The position numbers and the translations under genes are program-made. Below, one piece after another: positions 1 through 12,775 of a stretch of 64,000 nucleotides of DNA. The notes under the pieces were generated by a model. The model ran no database searches, was not told the DNA's origin, and saw nothing but the letters and a program-made list of their open reading frames with translations. Within the stretch, counting starts at the first letter, position 1. Every line of letters starts with the position of its first letter. Where the stretch lies: the NCBI GenBank assembly GCA_017506865.1, contig JAFCMP010000536.1, forward strand, positions 372,001 through 436,000, given 5' to 3'. Source of the DNA: Tribonema minus. Taxonomy: Eukaryota > Sar > Xanthophyceae > Tribonematales > Tribonemataceae.

Positions 1-1477
1 GTCGGTGCTCTGAGCCTCGGTCAGCCACCCTAGATGTCAAATAGACTGCGGGGCTGCAGTGGTGGTGGTGTTACTGTCACCGGTCTGACACAATCGATCC
101 GCTCTTTTTAACTTGCCTGAAGTGTGGGTATGCGAGTGCAAGTCTACGGATGTGCTCAAGCTCTATAAACCCCCAGTAGAGAGCACCGCCACAGCAGCAC
201 CTGTCGCTGTCGACTGCCGTAACACCTACCTCGGCGCGCAGGCAACATGAAACCACTTTGACTTTTTTAGCACACATGTTCATAAATATATGCACATCAA
301 GCACGTGTAGACTTGGAGTATTCATTGCACTGGTAGTACAATTGCAACATGGTAGTAGACGCGAGCACTCGCCTTCTTGACTGCATAGCCAGAGCACGCG
401 CCCAGCACGCCGCCAAACCCAATCTGCCCAATCTGGTCCGAATATCTGTCAATCAGCGCCGTCACAGCGTCATCGCCGTCGTCGCTGTCCAGCGACTTCT
501 TGCGCCCCCCGTCCCCCCTCGCTGGTGCCCCTGGAAACAGTCGTGAACGCCATTCGTTGGGGTCAGGGGTGTCGCTGCCGCTGCTGCGAGCGCAGGCTGC
601 GCGGGTGGGCGCGGTGAGGGCGCCTCCGCAGAGCGCTGCTCCGCACACCAGTAGCTGGAGATTTCGACTGGCGCCTCGGGGTGCGCCTGCGCGCTGCGCA
701 TGTCTGCGGCGCATGGCGGCAAGTGTGTGTGTGGTGTGTCAGCCGTGAACTTACTTCGATGTGTTTCCATTCCTGAGGTTGGGCAAAAGTGAGCGTATGC
801 ATGACATTGTTGGAGGTGACAGCGCCCACTACTATGTGCACTTTAGATCAAGACGTCCGCATCGCCCAGGTTACCAAAAATCTTTGTGATGCAGGCGCCT
901 TTGTAGGCGGCGGTAGTGTCGCACAGACAATTTATGAAGTTCCTGCTGGACAGTTTGAGATACGATGCCGTCAAACAAGGCATGCTTGCACCTCCAGTGT
1001 CGTGGCCGTTTGATGCAACCTTTGTATAGCTTGACCGCTCCTGTACATTGCTACACTCTCAGCTGGAAGACATCACTTCTGCGCCTAACATCAAAAATGT
1101 CATCATGACAGTTCGCCACTCACAGCAATCTGCTGGCCCCCAGGCATGGTTCCAGCACGCCTGATCTATAGAAGGAGATGCGGACTGACCGCGACGCCAT
1201 GCTGGCCCCACCTCGTGTCCAACAACACAACACAACTTGAGTTCAAAGTTCAACACATAGTTGAAGTACTCCGAGTTCATAGACAGGAATCAGGGCCGCG
1301 GTGCACGCGCTGAGCTCGGGAAGGGCTCGGATCCTGGCTTGCAGTACCATCAGCACGCGTTCAGCCTGCACCGTTGGCGACAGGTTGTTGCCGTGATGGC
1401 GTCGTATACAGCAGCAGGCAATCCATTTTCGAACAGGATCTGAAGTGACCAGCGTTTGAAGCTGTCTGAGCGCGAGC
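1..1477. other. Upstream region, no supported gene
   Basis: Only short overlapping frames with no recognisable product are seen. It may hold the promoter and 5' UTR, or unrecognised 5' exons, of the giant HECT gene. One AG-preceded open stretch near 1344-1382 is too weak to call. Confidence 0.4.
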
Positions 1478-2800
1478 ATGGGCAACAGCAGCGCAGGCTG
1501 CGCCACGCTTCCGCAGTATCTGCCGGATCTGCACTTCAGGAAGGGAAAGAAGGCCAGCGGATGCTCCTGTCCGCTTGCAAATGGAGCGGGGACATGGGAG
1601 GGCATGGTCGGCCATCCCGACTTCCGGTCCTACATGCTGCAGCACTTGCTGAATGATGCCTTCATCCTCTCGATCCTGGACCATGGCACTGTGGATCCAG
1701 CTACACAGGCAGTTGCTTCCATCCCCTACTTCAGACACCTCGCTGCCGGGGAGAGAGCCGCGCAGGCTCAGAGGCTCGAAGCCTGGCGACACCTGAGCGA
1801 AGCCGGCCTGGAGCACTTGAGCGCATCGGAGTCAGAGGCGAAGCAACACGCCTGCATGGAATCCGCCTTCGATGAGCTGCAGCTGGCGCGCGCGCCGACG
1901 ACGGCGGGCTTCCTGCCCGTGCTGCAGCGGCGCCTCTGCGCGCTACGCGAGCTCGGCCCGCAGATCGCCGCCGAGCGCCACAGCCGCTGCAGGCCGTACC
2001 GCCTGCGCGAACGCGCGCCGCCGCACGCGGCGACCTCGCGGCAGGGCGACATCCGCCTGGCACTCACGCTTAACGCCATCGCGCTCACGAGCTTGCAGAC
2101 CCTGGTGCAGCTGGTGCCGGCGCTGGAGGCGGCGGCGGGCGGCAGCGGCAGCGGCGGCGGTGGCGCAGCGCTCATCCGCCCCCCCTTCGAGGCGCTGGCC
2201 TCCATGCTGCTGCGCTTCGACGCGCTGTCGCTGCTGCCGCACTGGGCGCCGCCGCCGACGCCGCCGGAGGCGCCCGTGCCGCTGGCACCGGACACCGCCG
2301 CGGCGAGCGCCGCCGCGGGCCTCGCGCGCCTCGCCGTCACGGGCGGCCCGCACGTCGCCTGGCGCAGCGGCAGCGGCTCCGCGTCCGCGGAGCGCGAGCT
2401 CACGTGGGAGTGCGCGCTGGCGGCGCCCGCGGCGCGCGTCGTCGCCGTGGAGGTGCAGTGGGCGGCGGGCGATCCGCGCAGCGCGGCGGGGCAGTACGTC
2501 GCGCCGCGGCGCCTCATCATTGAGGCGCGGCTCGAGGGCGACGCCGCGTGGCGCAACGTGACGGGCGGCGGCGACGGCGTCGTGGCGGTGGATGATGCGC
2601 GGCGCGCGTTCGCGGGCAGCAGCCGCCACCGCTACGCGCTGAGCGTGCCGCAGGGGGAGGGGGGGGAGGGGGGGGCGCCGGTTACGGCGCTGCGGCTGCG
2701 GCTCTTCGGGAAGAGCACGGGGGCGGCGCTGGCGGCGAGCGCGGCGAGCAGCCTGGAGATGTTTGACGTGTGCGTCAACGTCGTGGACACGGAGGTCGAG
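1478..2800 (+). CDS. HECT gene exon 1
   Basis: Residues 1-441. It opens with a Cys/Lys-rich segment and an amphipathic helical stretch (RSYMLQHLL, GERAAQAQRLEAWRHL). Residues about 295-430 alternate like a beta sandwich of the F5/8C galactose-binding type; that reading is tentative. It ends in phase 0 at GTCGAG|GTGAGA. The ATG at 1478 is the first in the frame; a CAG shortly downstream could instead be an acceptor if the true start lies upstream. Confidence 0.75.
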
Positions 2801-5800
2801 GTGAGAGCAGTTGAAGTTTTAAATTCGGCTGAAAGCAGGACTTTGGGGGCACGAGGCTGGTTGTCTGACGCGCTGCGGCATGTGGCAGCAAGGCGCGGTG
2901 CTGCAGCGGGTGTGCAAGGTCGCCAGAGCAGACTGTAGCACGGTGCTGTAGCATGGGTTGGGCTTTGGGCTGCTGTGCGGCAGTCGCAAGCACTCCTGTT
3001 TCTGTAATAGTGTCTGTTATGTCATGATCTTCTGACGTCTGCAACTTCGTGAAATGCGACCAGGACTGGTCTTTGTTGTCATGTGCACAGATGGTGGGTA
3101 GCGTGGGTGTCTGGGACGCTCTCAACTGCAGTCAGCCGACAGTCATTGTCTCAATTCCTGATGGCACACACAGTGGCATATGGCTGAGACACAGAGTATC
3201 CCTAACCTCACCCGAATCTCATGACTGGCATGTCCTACTGCCGTACTGACAGCCAGCAGCTGGTTAAGACTCGCATTTTGTATCAGCTGGCATGCATTGC
3301 AAGTGTTGCCACTTGCGCATGTTCGCTGCACATTCCGGTCAGCTCGAGTGCCAGTGCTAGTGGGACTAGAGCATGTCGGCTGAATACTGTGGTGCAGCAA
3401 TGCCCCAGTAAAGACATCAGTCAATCATCCGGTGCGCCAGGCGACAGTTGACCCAACAGCGTGCACCATGCGGCAGACTGTGTTGTACTTGTTGGGTCTG
3501 TTGCGACTGCTCACCTACAAGTTAAACTTCAAGTCCGCCAGCAGTGGCTAGTTGCAAGGCAGGCATCTCTGTCACAACGCCTAGATACCACTGCAGGCAC
3601 AGTTTTCTCCAGCTGCACCAACAGCAGCACTGCGACCGGTTACCGCCCTTCTCTGGTATAGGGTTAACGTTGGGGTTACAATTAGAGTCATCTGCAGCGC
3701 GCACACTGCCAAGCCAGCGCCAAACGCAACTCTTCATGCGCCTTGCGGCACGTCATCATGATGACATCGTATCCTCCCATCTGCGCCGCTGGCGCCTTTC
3801 CTGAGAGTATGGCTGATCTAGCACTTCAGTAGCAAAGCGATACTTCAGAAGTATCGCTGGCCGTGTCAGCGCTCTGAACTCTCTCCCCCGCGCCCCCCAT
3901 CAGTGCTTCGACGTCCTGGACAGTCTGCGGCGCCTCGAGTCCTTCCTGCTGGACTCGCTGGCAGTGCTCAGCCTCCGCGACACCGCGCTGGCGGCGCTGG
4001 TAGGCATCTGCCGCGCGTCCGGCGCGCTCGAATTCCTGCTGGACCTCGTGCGCGTGCTCATGGACCTGGAGGCACGCGCCGCAGCAGCAGCGCTCGACGG
4101 CGCGGTGCACTCCGCCGCCGCCGCCGGCGGCAGCACCGCCGCCGCCGCCGGCGGCAGCAGCGCCGCCGCGGCAGCAGCGGCGGCTGCTGCGGGCAGCGCG
4201 CCCCGCCCGGTGCTGCCGCCGCCAGCGGGCGCCGCTGCCGCAGCTGACGGCGCTGGTGCTGACGGTGCGGCCGCGACAGCACCGGCAGCGGCTGCAGCGG
4301 CGCCAGTCATCAGCGCCGTTGCCGCGGACGGCCTGGCGGCGCTCGTGGCGGAGGTGGGGGCGGCGGCGGAGGCGGTGCGGCGGCGCGCGGCGCAGCGCGC
4401 GGCGGACAGCGTCGTCGACGACGCGCAGTTTGCGGCAGCGCTCAGCTCGCCGGCGGTGGAGATCGGCGAGGACGGGCGCGTCGCCACGAGCACGGACGGG
4501 CGCGGTAGTTACGCGCTGCTGCGGCAGTCGCTGAGCGGCGCGGCGGCGTGGGCGTGGGAGGTGACGCTGGAGCGGGAGACGCCGGATGATGAGACGACGT
4601 GCCTGGGCGTCGCGCTGCACCCTGTGGTTGACGGCAACTACGAGAGCAGCGACCAGATGTGGATGGTACGTGCCTGCAGTTGAAGTTGGCTGAAGTCCAG
4701 TACTTGAAGTTGAAGTCGGCTGCTACAGTACTCAAATTTGAAGTGTGTTGTGATGAGTGTTGAATTTGTGCGGACAGTAAGGCAACGTGCCTGGGCGTCG
4801 CGCTTCAACGTGTGGTCAACGGCAACTACGAGAGCAGCGACCAGATGTGGATGGTGCGTACATACTTGAAGTTCAAGTTCGGCTGTTGCTACTTGTACTT
4901 GTAGTTCAAGTCCGTTGTGATGATCGTTAAACTCATGCGGACGGTGAGACGACGTGCCTCGGCGTCGCGCTGCACCCCGTCGTCGACGGCAACTACAAGA
5001 GCAGCGATGTGGATGGTGTGTATGCACTTGAAGTGGAAGTTTTTCAGTACTTGAAGTTGAGCTCTGTTGTGACAAGTGACGAGACGACGTGCCTCGGCGT
5101 CGCGCTGCACCCCATCATCGACGGCAACTATGAGAGCAGCGACCAGATGTGGATGGTGTGTACGTACTAGAAGTTGAAGTTTACAGTACTTGAAGTTGAG
5201 GTATGTTGTGAGAAGTGTTGAAATTGGTTGGACAACGTGACGACGTGCCTCGGCGTCGCGCTGCACCCCGTGGTCGACGGCAACTACGAGAGCAGCGACC
5301 AGATGTGGATAGTGCGTACGCCGAATATAGGTTGACTGGCACAGCAATTCAAATTGTAGTCCGTTGTGACGAGTGTTAATTTTGGGCGGACGGTGAGACG
5401 ACGTGCCACGCATCTTTCCCACTCACAACCTATGTACATCACGTGTAACCCCAACATCAACGCCCGCTACCTACCTACCTACCCGCAGGTGCGATGCTAC
5501 AGCGGCGAGACGTACTGCCGCGGCGGGCGCCAGGGCGTGACGGTCGGCAAGGTGCACGCGCGCGACGTCGTGCGCTTCACGCTGGACGGCGCCGCGCGCA
5601 CGCTGAGCGTTGCCATCAACGGCGTGTGCCAGGGCGTCGCGTTTCAGAACGTGCCGCACGGCGTGCACCCCGCAGTGAGCTTCTACGGCGCGCAGAAGAG
5701 CGTGCGCCTGCTGCAGCTGCGGCGGCTCGATGGCGGCGGCGGCGGCGGCGATGACGGTGAGCGCTGCTGGTGTGTGGCATTGCTTGGCGCTCTGTGTGTG

Positions 5801-8800
5801 CCCAACGCTGCTGTATTTTGAGCTAGGCGAAGGCGCGCATGATCAGCAAGATTAGCTGGCCTGCGGATGGATGTGCTGCAGCTGTGGCGGCTTGACGATG
5901 GTGAGCGCTGCTGCTGTGTGGCATTGCTCAGCGCTCTGTGTTGGATTCTGCTCTATTTGAGTCTCCAAACATACGCCGAAGCATGTATGTTGATATGTGC
6001 GCTGTGCCGAATGCCGCTCACTCGGAAGTACGCTTGTCCAGCAAGAGTCGTGGCGGCTCACTGGACGCCATCAATCAACAATTTTGTGTTGTGTTTTTCC
6101 CAACAATCTTGTCTTGTACTGAAAACTGCACCTACACAAGGCTGGTGGCATCTGTTTGACATGGTACCTGTCGCAATCATACCTGCTTACACAGTAGCAG
6201 TACCATCAGCTTCACGCACACCTCCCTCCGATACAAACTTCTCCTCTGTGCGCATCGCACAGTCGAGATGGCACTCTTTTTCCACCATATGCTCTGTACC
6301 AACGCTCATTCGCGCCAGCCATAGGCCTGGCAACCAAATCATCACCAATCCGTGACGTCACCCTCGCAGCGCCAGCAGCAGCCGACGCCAGCGCGCGCGC
6401 GCGCAGCCGCTCCCACGCCAGCAGCAGCGCGCAGCGCGGCAGCGGCGCCGCCGCCGTCCTCCCCCACACGCAGCAGCCGTCGCGCTGCCTGCTGCGCGCC
6501 CTGGCGGCGCTCGCGCGCAGCCACCTGCCGGACACCAGCGAGACCGATGCCGCTGCTGGCGGCGCCGCTGCCGCTGCCGCCGCGGCAGATGAGGCCTGGT
6601 CGACTGCCGCGCCGCCGTGCGACGGCGTGCCGGCCGTCGTCCACTTGCACGTGTCCGCGGCGGTCATGCGCTGCGCGGCGCGCGGCCGCCGCTCCATCGC
6701 CGCCAGCAGCAGGCGCGGCAGCGGCGGCGGCGGCAGCGGCAGCGAGTGGGGGAGCGGCAGCGAGCGCCCCGCCGCCGTGAGCACTGCCGCCTCTGAGGGC
6801 TGGGCGAACGGCGGCAGCGACGCGCGGCAGCGGACTCCGCCTGGCGGCGGCGGCGACAGCAATGCGGCCGCTGCGGCGGCGTCGGCAGCAGCGGCGCCGC
6901 CGCTCGAGGAGGCGTACGTGCTGCAGCCCACGGAGCCCGTGCTGCGCAAGCTGCACGCGCTGCTGGCGTCCTCGCTCGCTTCCGCCACCGCCGCCGCCGC
7001 TGCCGGCAGCAGCTGCAACTGCGAGGAGCCCGCGCTGAGCCTCATGTCAGTGCTCCGCGCCAACCTCGCGCGCCTCGTGGCGGCGCACCTGGCGCCGGCG
7101 GAGGTGGGCCTCGATGCGCGCGGCGGCGGCGTGCTGCGCGACCTGCGGCGCCTGCTGCGCGGCGTCATTCTCGGAGCAGGAAGCGCGGACGCAGCGGCGG
7201 CGGCGGCGGCGGCAGCGGCAGCGGCGCCGAGCGACGCGCTGCGCGTCGCGGCGGCGGACGCCTTCGCGAGCGGCCTGCCGCTGCTGCTGCCGTCGTGCGC
7301 GCACCGCCTGCGGCTGCTGCTGTCGCTGCACCGGCGGCGGCAGCAGCAGCAGCAGCAGCGCGGCGGCGCAGAGGGCGGCGCCGGCGGCGCGGCGGCGCTG
7401 CGCGCGCTGCTGCGCCACGTCGTGCGCCACTTTGCGCGCGCGGAGACGGTCCTGCAGCTGCTGTTGCTGTTTGAGACGGAGCCGCGGGAGCGCGACGCTA
7501 TTGCGGAGCTGCTGGAGCTGATGCTCAGCGCTCTGTCGAGCGCGCCGCCTGCGCGCGCAGCGGGCGGGGGCGAGGAGTGGGAGGAGGGCGCGTTCCCCGG
7601 GGAAGGGACGTTCTCGGAGCAGGGACAGTATTTGGGCGACGCGGTGCTGGCGGAGCCGGAGGTCACGGCGCTGGTGTTCCACATGATGTCGACACTGCAG
7701 CAACATCTCGGTGAGCTGGGGTGCAGGCTGGATTGTCTGCTAGCATAACGGTCATCGTGCATAGGCTCAGTTGTTTATAACACTACAGAATGCCAGAAAA
7801 GAATTTGGAAGAGTGATGATTTTGAGTTCCGCATTACACTTCCAAGAAAGTTCTCGTCTCAACTGCGTGGGCAGCAAACAATGCAGCAGGTCCCGACGCA
7901 TACTATGCACTAAAAAATGTACACAATCGCGCGCAATCCACTGCCATACTTGCCCCTTGACGCGCCTGCTCCCTCCTGCGCCTGCCAGTGTATCTCGTCC
8001 TGGATGATCCTGAGGGCGCGCCGTACGAGCTCCTCCTCTGCCAGTACGCGCAGACCCTGCTGCGCGCCGCGTGCCGCGAGCTCAGCTCTGACTGCGCCGC
8101 AGCTGCCGCTGCTGCCGGCGGCGCGTGCGCCACCGCCGCCGCCGCCTCCGCGACCCCCATCGTCGCTGCGCTGCTGCCGCCGCTGCTGCACGGGCTCTGC
8201 CTCGCGTCGGGCCGCGCGCGCATCGCGGAGGGCGTGCTGCCCGCTGTGGCAGCGCTCAGCCGCGCTCTCGGCGCGCGAATGCGCGGCGGCAGCGGCGGCG
8301 GCGGCGGTGCTGACAATGGCGCTTGCAGCGGTGTCTCTGACAATGACGCTTGCTGTGCCGGCGGCAGCGGCTGCGACGCTGACAGTAGCGCTTGCGACGG
8401 CGGCGGCGGCGGCGGCGGGTGCGCAGCAGCGGCGGCGGCGGCGGAGGCGGCGCTGCGCCGCACGGAGCTGGTGGGCGGGCCCGCTGCGCTGGTGCTGGAG
8501 CCGCAGGGGTGGCGCACGGTGTCGGCAACGTTTGAGGCGGAGGAGGACACGGACAACTACTATGAGGCAAGGAGGAGTTTTTGACATATCAACTTCCCTT
8601 GAACTTCAGCAAGTGGTCGAAGCTGAGGGATTGTGCCGAACTGCGACTGACTGCACACACCGTGTCTTTGAAGCTGTTGAGGTACCAGCGTCACAGGGCG
8701 TGTTGTGACATCCTCCAGCACGCCCGTGACAGTCAACATGTGCATTTCCGCCAAAGGTAGGTGTATGAAAGCGGTTGCGGCGCCTGTGACCGCCGCCGTT

Positions 8801-11800
8801 GCTCGCTGTAACATCGCGCCTGTCAGCGACAATGGCGCGCTGTACACGGCCGTGTAGCCACAAGCAGTTACAGCGGTTACTACGCCTGTAATCGCCGCCG
8901 CCGCTGCTCTCTGCCGCGTCGCGCAGGTTAGCGACAATGGCGCGCTGTACACGGCTGTGCATCGTCCAACACGTGTGCAACAACCACTATTCCAGTGACA
9001 TGACGAGGTGGAACCACAACCATTCGCAGCTCCGCCAAAAGCGGTTACACCTCTTGTACCGCCGCCTCCGCTGCTCGCTGCCGCAATCGTGCAGGTCAGC
9101 GACGACGGCGCGCTGTACACGGCCGTGACGTCCTCCAACACGTGCGCTACGGTCAACGTGTGCGTATCTGCGGGGCGCGCCGCGTGGGAGTTCCTGCTGG
9201 ACGCCGACAGCGCCACGGACGAGTGCAGCGTCTTCGGCGCCGCCGCCAAGCCGCTGCACTCGCGCTGCTACAACTCGAGCCCGTCGCTGTGGATGCGGCG
9301 CGCGTACAACGGCGTCCTGTACTGCCGCGGGCGCCAGCTGCCGAGCTCACGCACCATGTCCAAGGTGAGTATGTATGGGTATGCATGGGAATTAAGTGTG
9401 AGCGCGCGTTTTGGCACGGCTGTAATTGCGTTCTGTACTGCTGCGGGCGCCAGCTGCCGAGCTCGCGCACCATGTCCAAGCTAAGTAATGGGGGGGGGGG
9501 GGGGGGGGGGTATGTATGAGTACGCATGGGTATGTACAGGTGTGAACCGTCAGCGCGCGTTTCAGCTCAGCTGTAACGGCATCCTGTACTGCCGTGGGCG
9601 CCAGCTGCCGAGGTCTCACACCATGTCCACGTCAAGTTCAAGGGCATGGGTAGAAATGGCTATGTTTGGTCCTTTCTTCGACCTGATTGCGGCGTTTGCA
9701 ATGTCGTGCTGCCTGTAGGCCTAGCACTCCCTGTAGTGTTCAGTTTCTTAAACGCAATGCAGACCAGATTGCTGCATAGGGTGCAAGCCCTACACGAACG
9801 CAAGTCCGCGAGTACTGCTCACCCTGCTGGTTCGTTGCGGCTCGCAGATCCAACCCGCCTCTGGGGCCTTGATTGACTCTAAGATCATCAGTACGTCTCC
9901 CTGTGCTGAATTAGGCCTTCATGAATACAAGCCCGTCGGTCCTTCTTAATGCGCTGGTTCCTTGCGAATCGCAGATCCATGCGGGCGACAATACTCCTCA
10001 ACGTGCTGGTCTCTTGAGGCCTTCATGATCACAAGCCCATCAGCGCCACTCAATGTGCTGCTTCCCTGCGAGTTCTCTGCGAGGCGCAGATCCATCCGGG
10101 CGTCGTCGTGCGGCCTTCATTAATACAAGCCCATCAGTACTTCTCAACGTCATGCGGCCTTTATGAATACAATGCCATGATGTATTACCATCAGCACTAT
10201 CTGATGCGCTGGTTCCCTGCGATGCGCAGATCCATCCCGGCGACGTCGTGCGCTGCGAGCTGGACATGGACGAGGGCACGCTGCGCTTTGCCGTCAATGG
10301 CGAGGCTCAGGATGGCGGCTTTGACGGCATCGAGGGGGAGGTGTACCCCTGCGCTGGCAGTTACAGGGCGGGCGTGAAGATACGGCTGTTGAAGGTGAGG
10401 AGGGTGACATCGCAGGTGATGTGAGTAAATGAATGGTCTGCGGTGAAGGGTAAGCAATTGAGGGGGGGGGTGTACCCCTGCGCTGGCAGTCACTGGGCGG
10501 GCATGAAGATACGGCTGTTGAAGGTGAGTGGGGCGACATTGCAGGCGATGTTGGTGAATGCATCATCTGATGTTTTGTTGGTGAATGAATGATCTGCTTC
10601 GAAGGAGTAATCTGCGGTGAAGGGTGAGGGGGGGAGGTGTACAGTACCCCTGCGCTGGCAGTTACAGGGCCGGCGTGAAGATACGGCTGTTGAAGGTGAG
10701 TAGGGTGACATTGCAGGTGATGTTAGTGAATGCATCATCTGATGTTTTGTTAGTGAATGAATGATCTGCTTTGAAGGAGTGATCTGCGGTGAAGGGTGAG
10801 GGGGGAGGTGTACAGTACCCCTGCGCTGGCAGTTACAGGGCGGGCGTGAAGATATGGCTGTTGAAGGTCGGGCAACATTGCAGGTGATGTTAGCATACTT
10901 ATAATAGGCTGCTTTGAAGGGTGAGCAACTGAGATGGGGGGGGAGGGGAGTAGGGGTAAGTCAGTGAGTGATGACTGACAACGCTACCCCTAACCTACCC
11001 CTATTAAGGGCCAGCAATGGAGGTACAAGCAGGGCCTCGGACTCCGGGGCGCCATATCATGCATCAGTCTACTTCTTGGTGGAGCATAGGCAGTCAAGTC
11101 GCCGAGGCTGTTGGTCAACAGCGCAGCCTGCGCTGCCGTGGAAAAGAGTTGTTGCTGGGAGCAGCTGGCGCAGCAGCAGGCGCAACAGGTGCAGCTGGCG
11201 CAGCTGCAGGCGCAGCGGCACACGGCAGAGGTAGCGGCGGCTGCACAATACGCGCAGCGGCAGGCTCAGCGGGAGTTGCAGCAGCGGCAGCAGGCTGGGC
11301 AACGGCTAGTTGTGCCGCCATCGTTGCAGCAGCAGCAAGAGTCACAAGCGCAGCGGCAGCAGCAGCAGCAGCGCCACCACCACCAACGCCACCACCCCCA
11401 GCAGCGGCAACAGCAGCAGCAGCAGCAGCACAGCAGCAGTACGCACAGCTCAGCATTGGGTCTGCAGCGCACGTTCACCCTCAGATGATGCCGCAGGACG
11501 CAGCCTTCGCCGTGCAGTGGGTACGTTCCCCAAACTGTGACTTGGTGCCCATTAGTAGCCTTGACTGGGGCACCATCGAGGACCACATGCTTGCCGGCGC
11601 CGGCGCCGCCGCAGCAGCAGCGGCGGCGGCGGCGTCATATGGCCAGTACGGCGGTGGCGAGGTGTTTGAGCCTGCAGCTCAGGATCGCGGTGCACAGCAG
11701 GTGCGCAGCAAGCGCGGCCACATGCGGCGTGGACAGGGGCATTGCGGCGCCAAGAGCCATGCCGCAAATTGAGCTGCCGCCGCTGGTGCCGGCGCTGCTG

Positions 11801-12744
11801 CAGCGCTGGTGAAAAACTGGCCGCAGACATGGTACGGGGCGACGCGGTGCCTCGGGATGGTTTCCAAGACACAAGCCGAAGCAGCAGCAGGCAGCGCCGC
11901 AGGCATTAGCGGCGCGGGGCCTGGCCTGGCTGCGCAGGCAGCGGTTGCAGTGAACCACCAGGGAACGGCCGAAGCACCAGCTGCCAGATTGAAGCGAACC
12001 CGCAATTGTGGTTCGCTTCAAGCTGGCAGCTGGTGCTTAGGCTGTTTCTCGAGGCCTACAGTAATCGGTAGCGGCGACGCCTGCTACCCGCAGCTAACAC
12101 CCGTACTAGGCCAAAATAGTGCGAAAGCTGTCAGAAAGCCGCTGGTGCAGTCAACTGCCTTTACTAGGGCAGAGCCCCAAGTGAAGGCAGGATTGCGGTT
12201 CGCTTCAATCTGGCAGCTGGTGCTTCGGCCGTTCCCCGGTGGTTCACTGCAGCCGCTGCCTCCGCAGCCAGGCCAGGCCCCGCGCCGCTAACGCCTGCGG
12301 CGCTACCTGCTGCTGCTTCGGCTTGTGTCTTGGAGACCATCCCGAGGCACCGCGTCGCCCCGTACCATGCCGCAAATTGAGCTGCCGCCGCTGGTGCCGG
12401 CGCTGCTGCAGCGCTGGTCAACTGAGGCCGCATGGCTCTTGGCGCCGCGGTGCCCCTGTCCCCGTCGCATGTGGCCGCGCTTGCTGCGCACCTGCTGCGC
12501 ACCGCCATCCTGAGCTGCAGGCTCAAACACCTCGCCACCGCCGTACTGGCTATATGACGCCGCCGCCGCAGCAGCGGCGGCGGTGGCGTCGGCGCCTGCA
12601 AGCATGGGGTCCTCGATGGTGCCCCAGCCAAGGCTACTGATGGGCACCAAGTCACCGTTTGGGGCACGTACCCACTGCACGGCGAAGGCTGCGTCCTGCG
12701 GCATCATCTGAGGGTGAATTTGTGCTACGACTACTGCTGCTGCC

Positions 12745-12775
<31 letters not shown>

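Noticed and set aside
1344..1382. Short upstream exon (YHQHAFSLHRWRQ) before exon 1
   Set aside because: The donor would be GTTGTT and no connection to exon 1 could be shown.
4948..5310. Echo copies as alternative whole exons of SPRY1
   Set aside because: They lack a pyrimidine tract and acceptor in front; the GAG before each is just part of the copied exon.
6212..7762. Long minus-strand open frame (516 codons)
   Set aside because: Shadow of exon 4. GC-rich codons keep several frames open; the product is Ser/Arg/Ala with no domain.
9490..9510. Poly-G run as a regulatory quadruplex
   Set aside because: A single homopolymer in an echo unit; length may be a sequencing effect and nothing links it to function.
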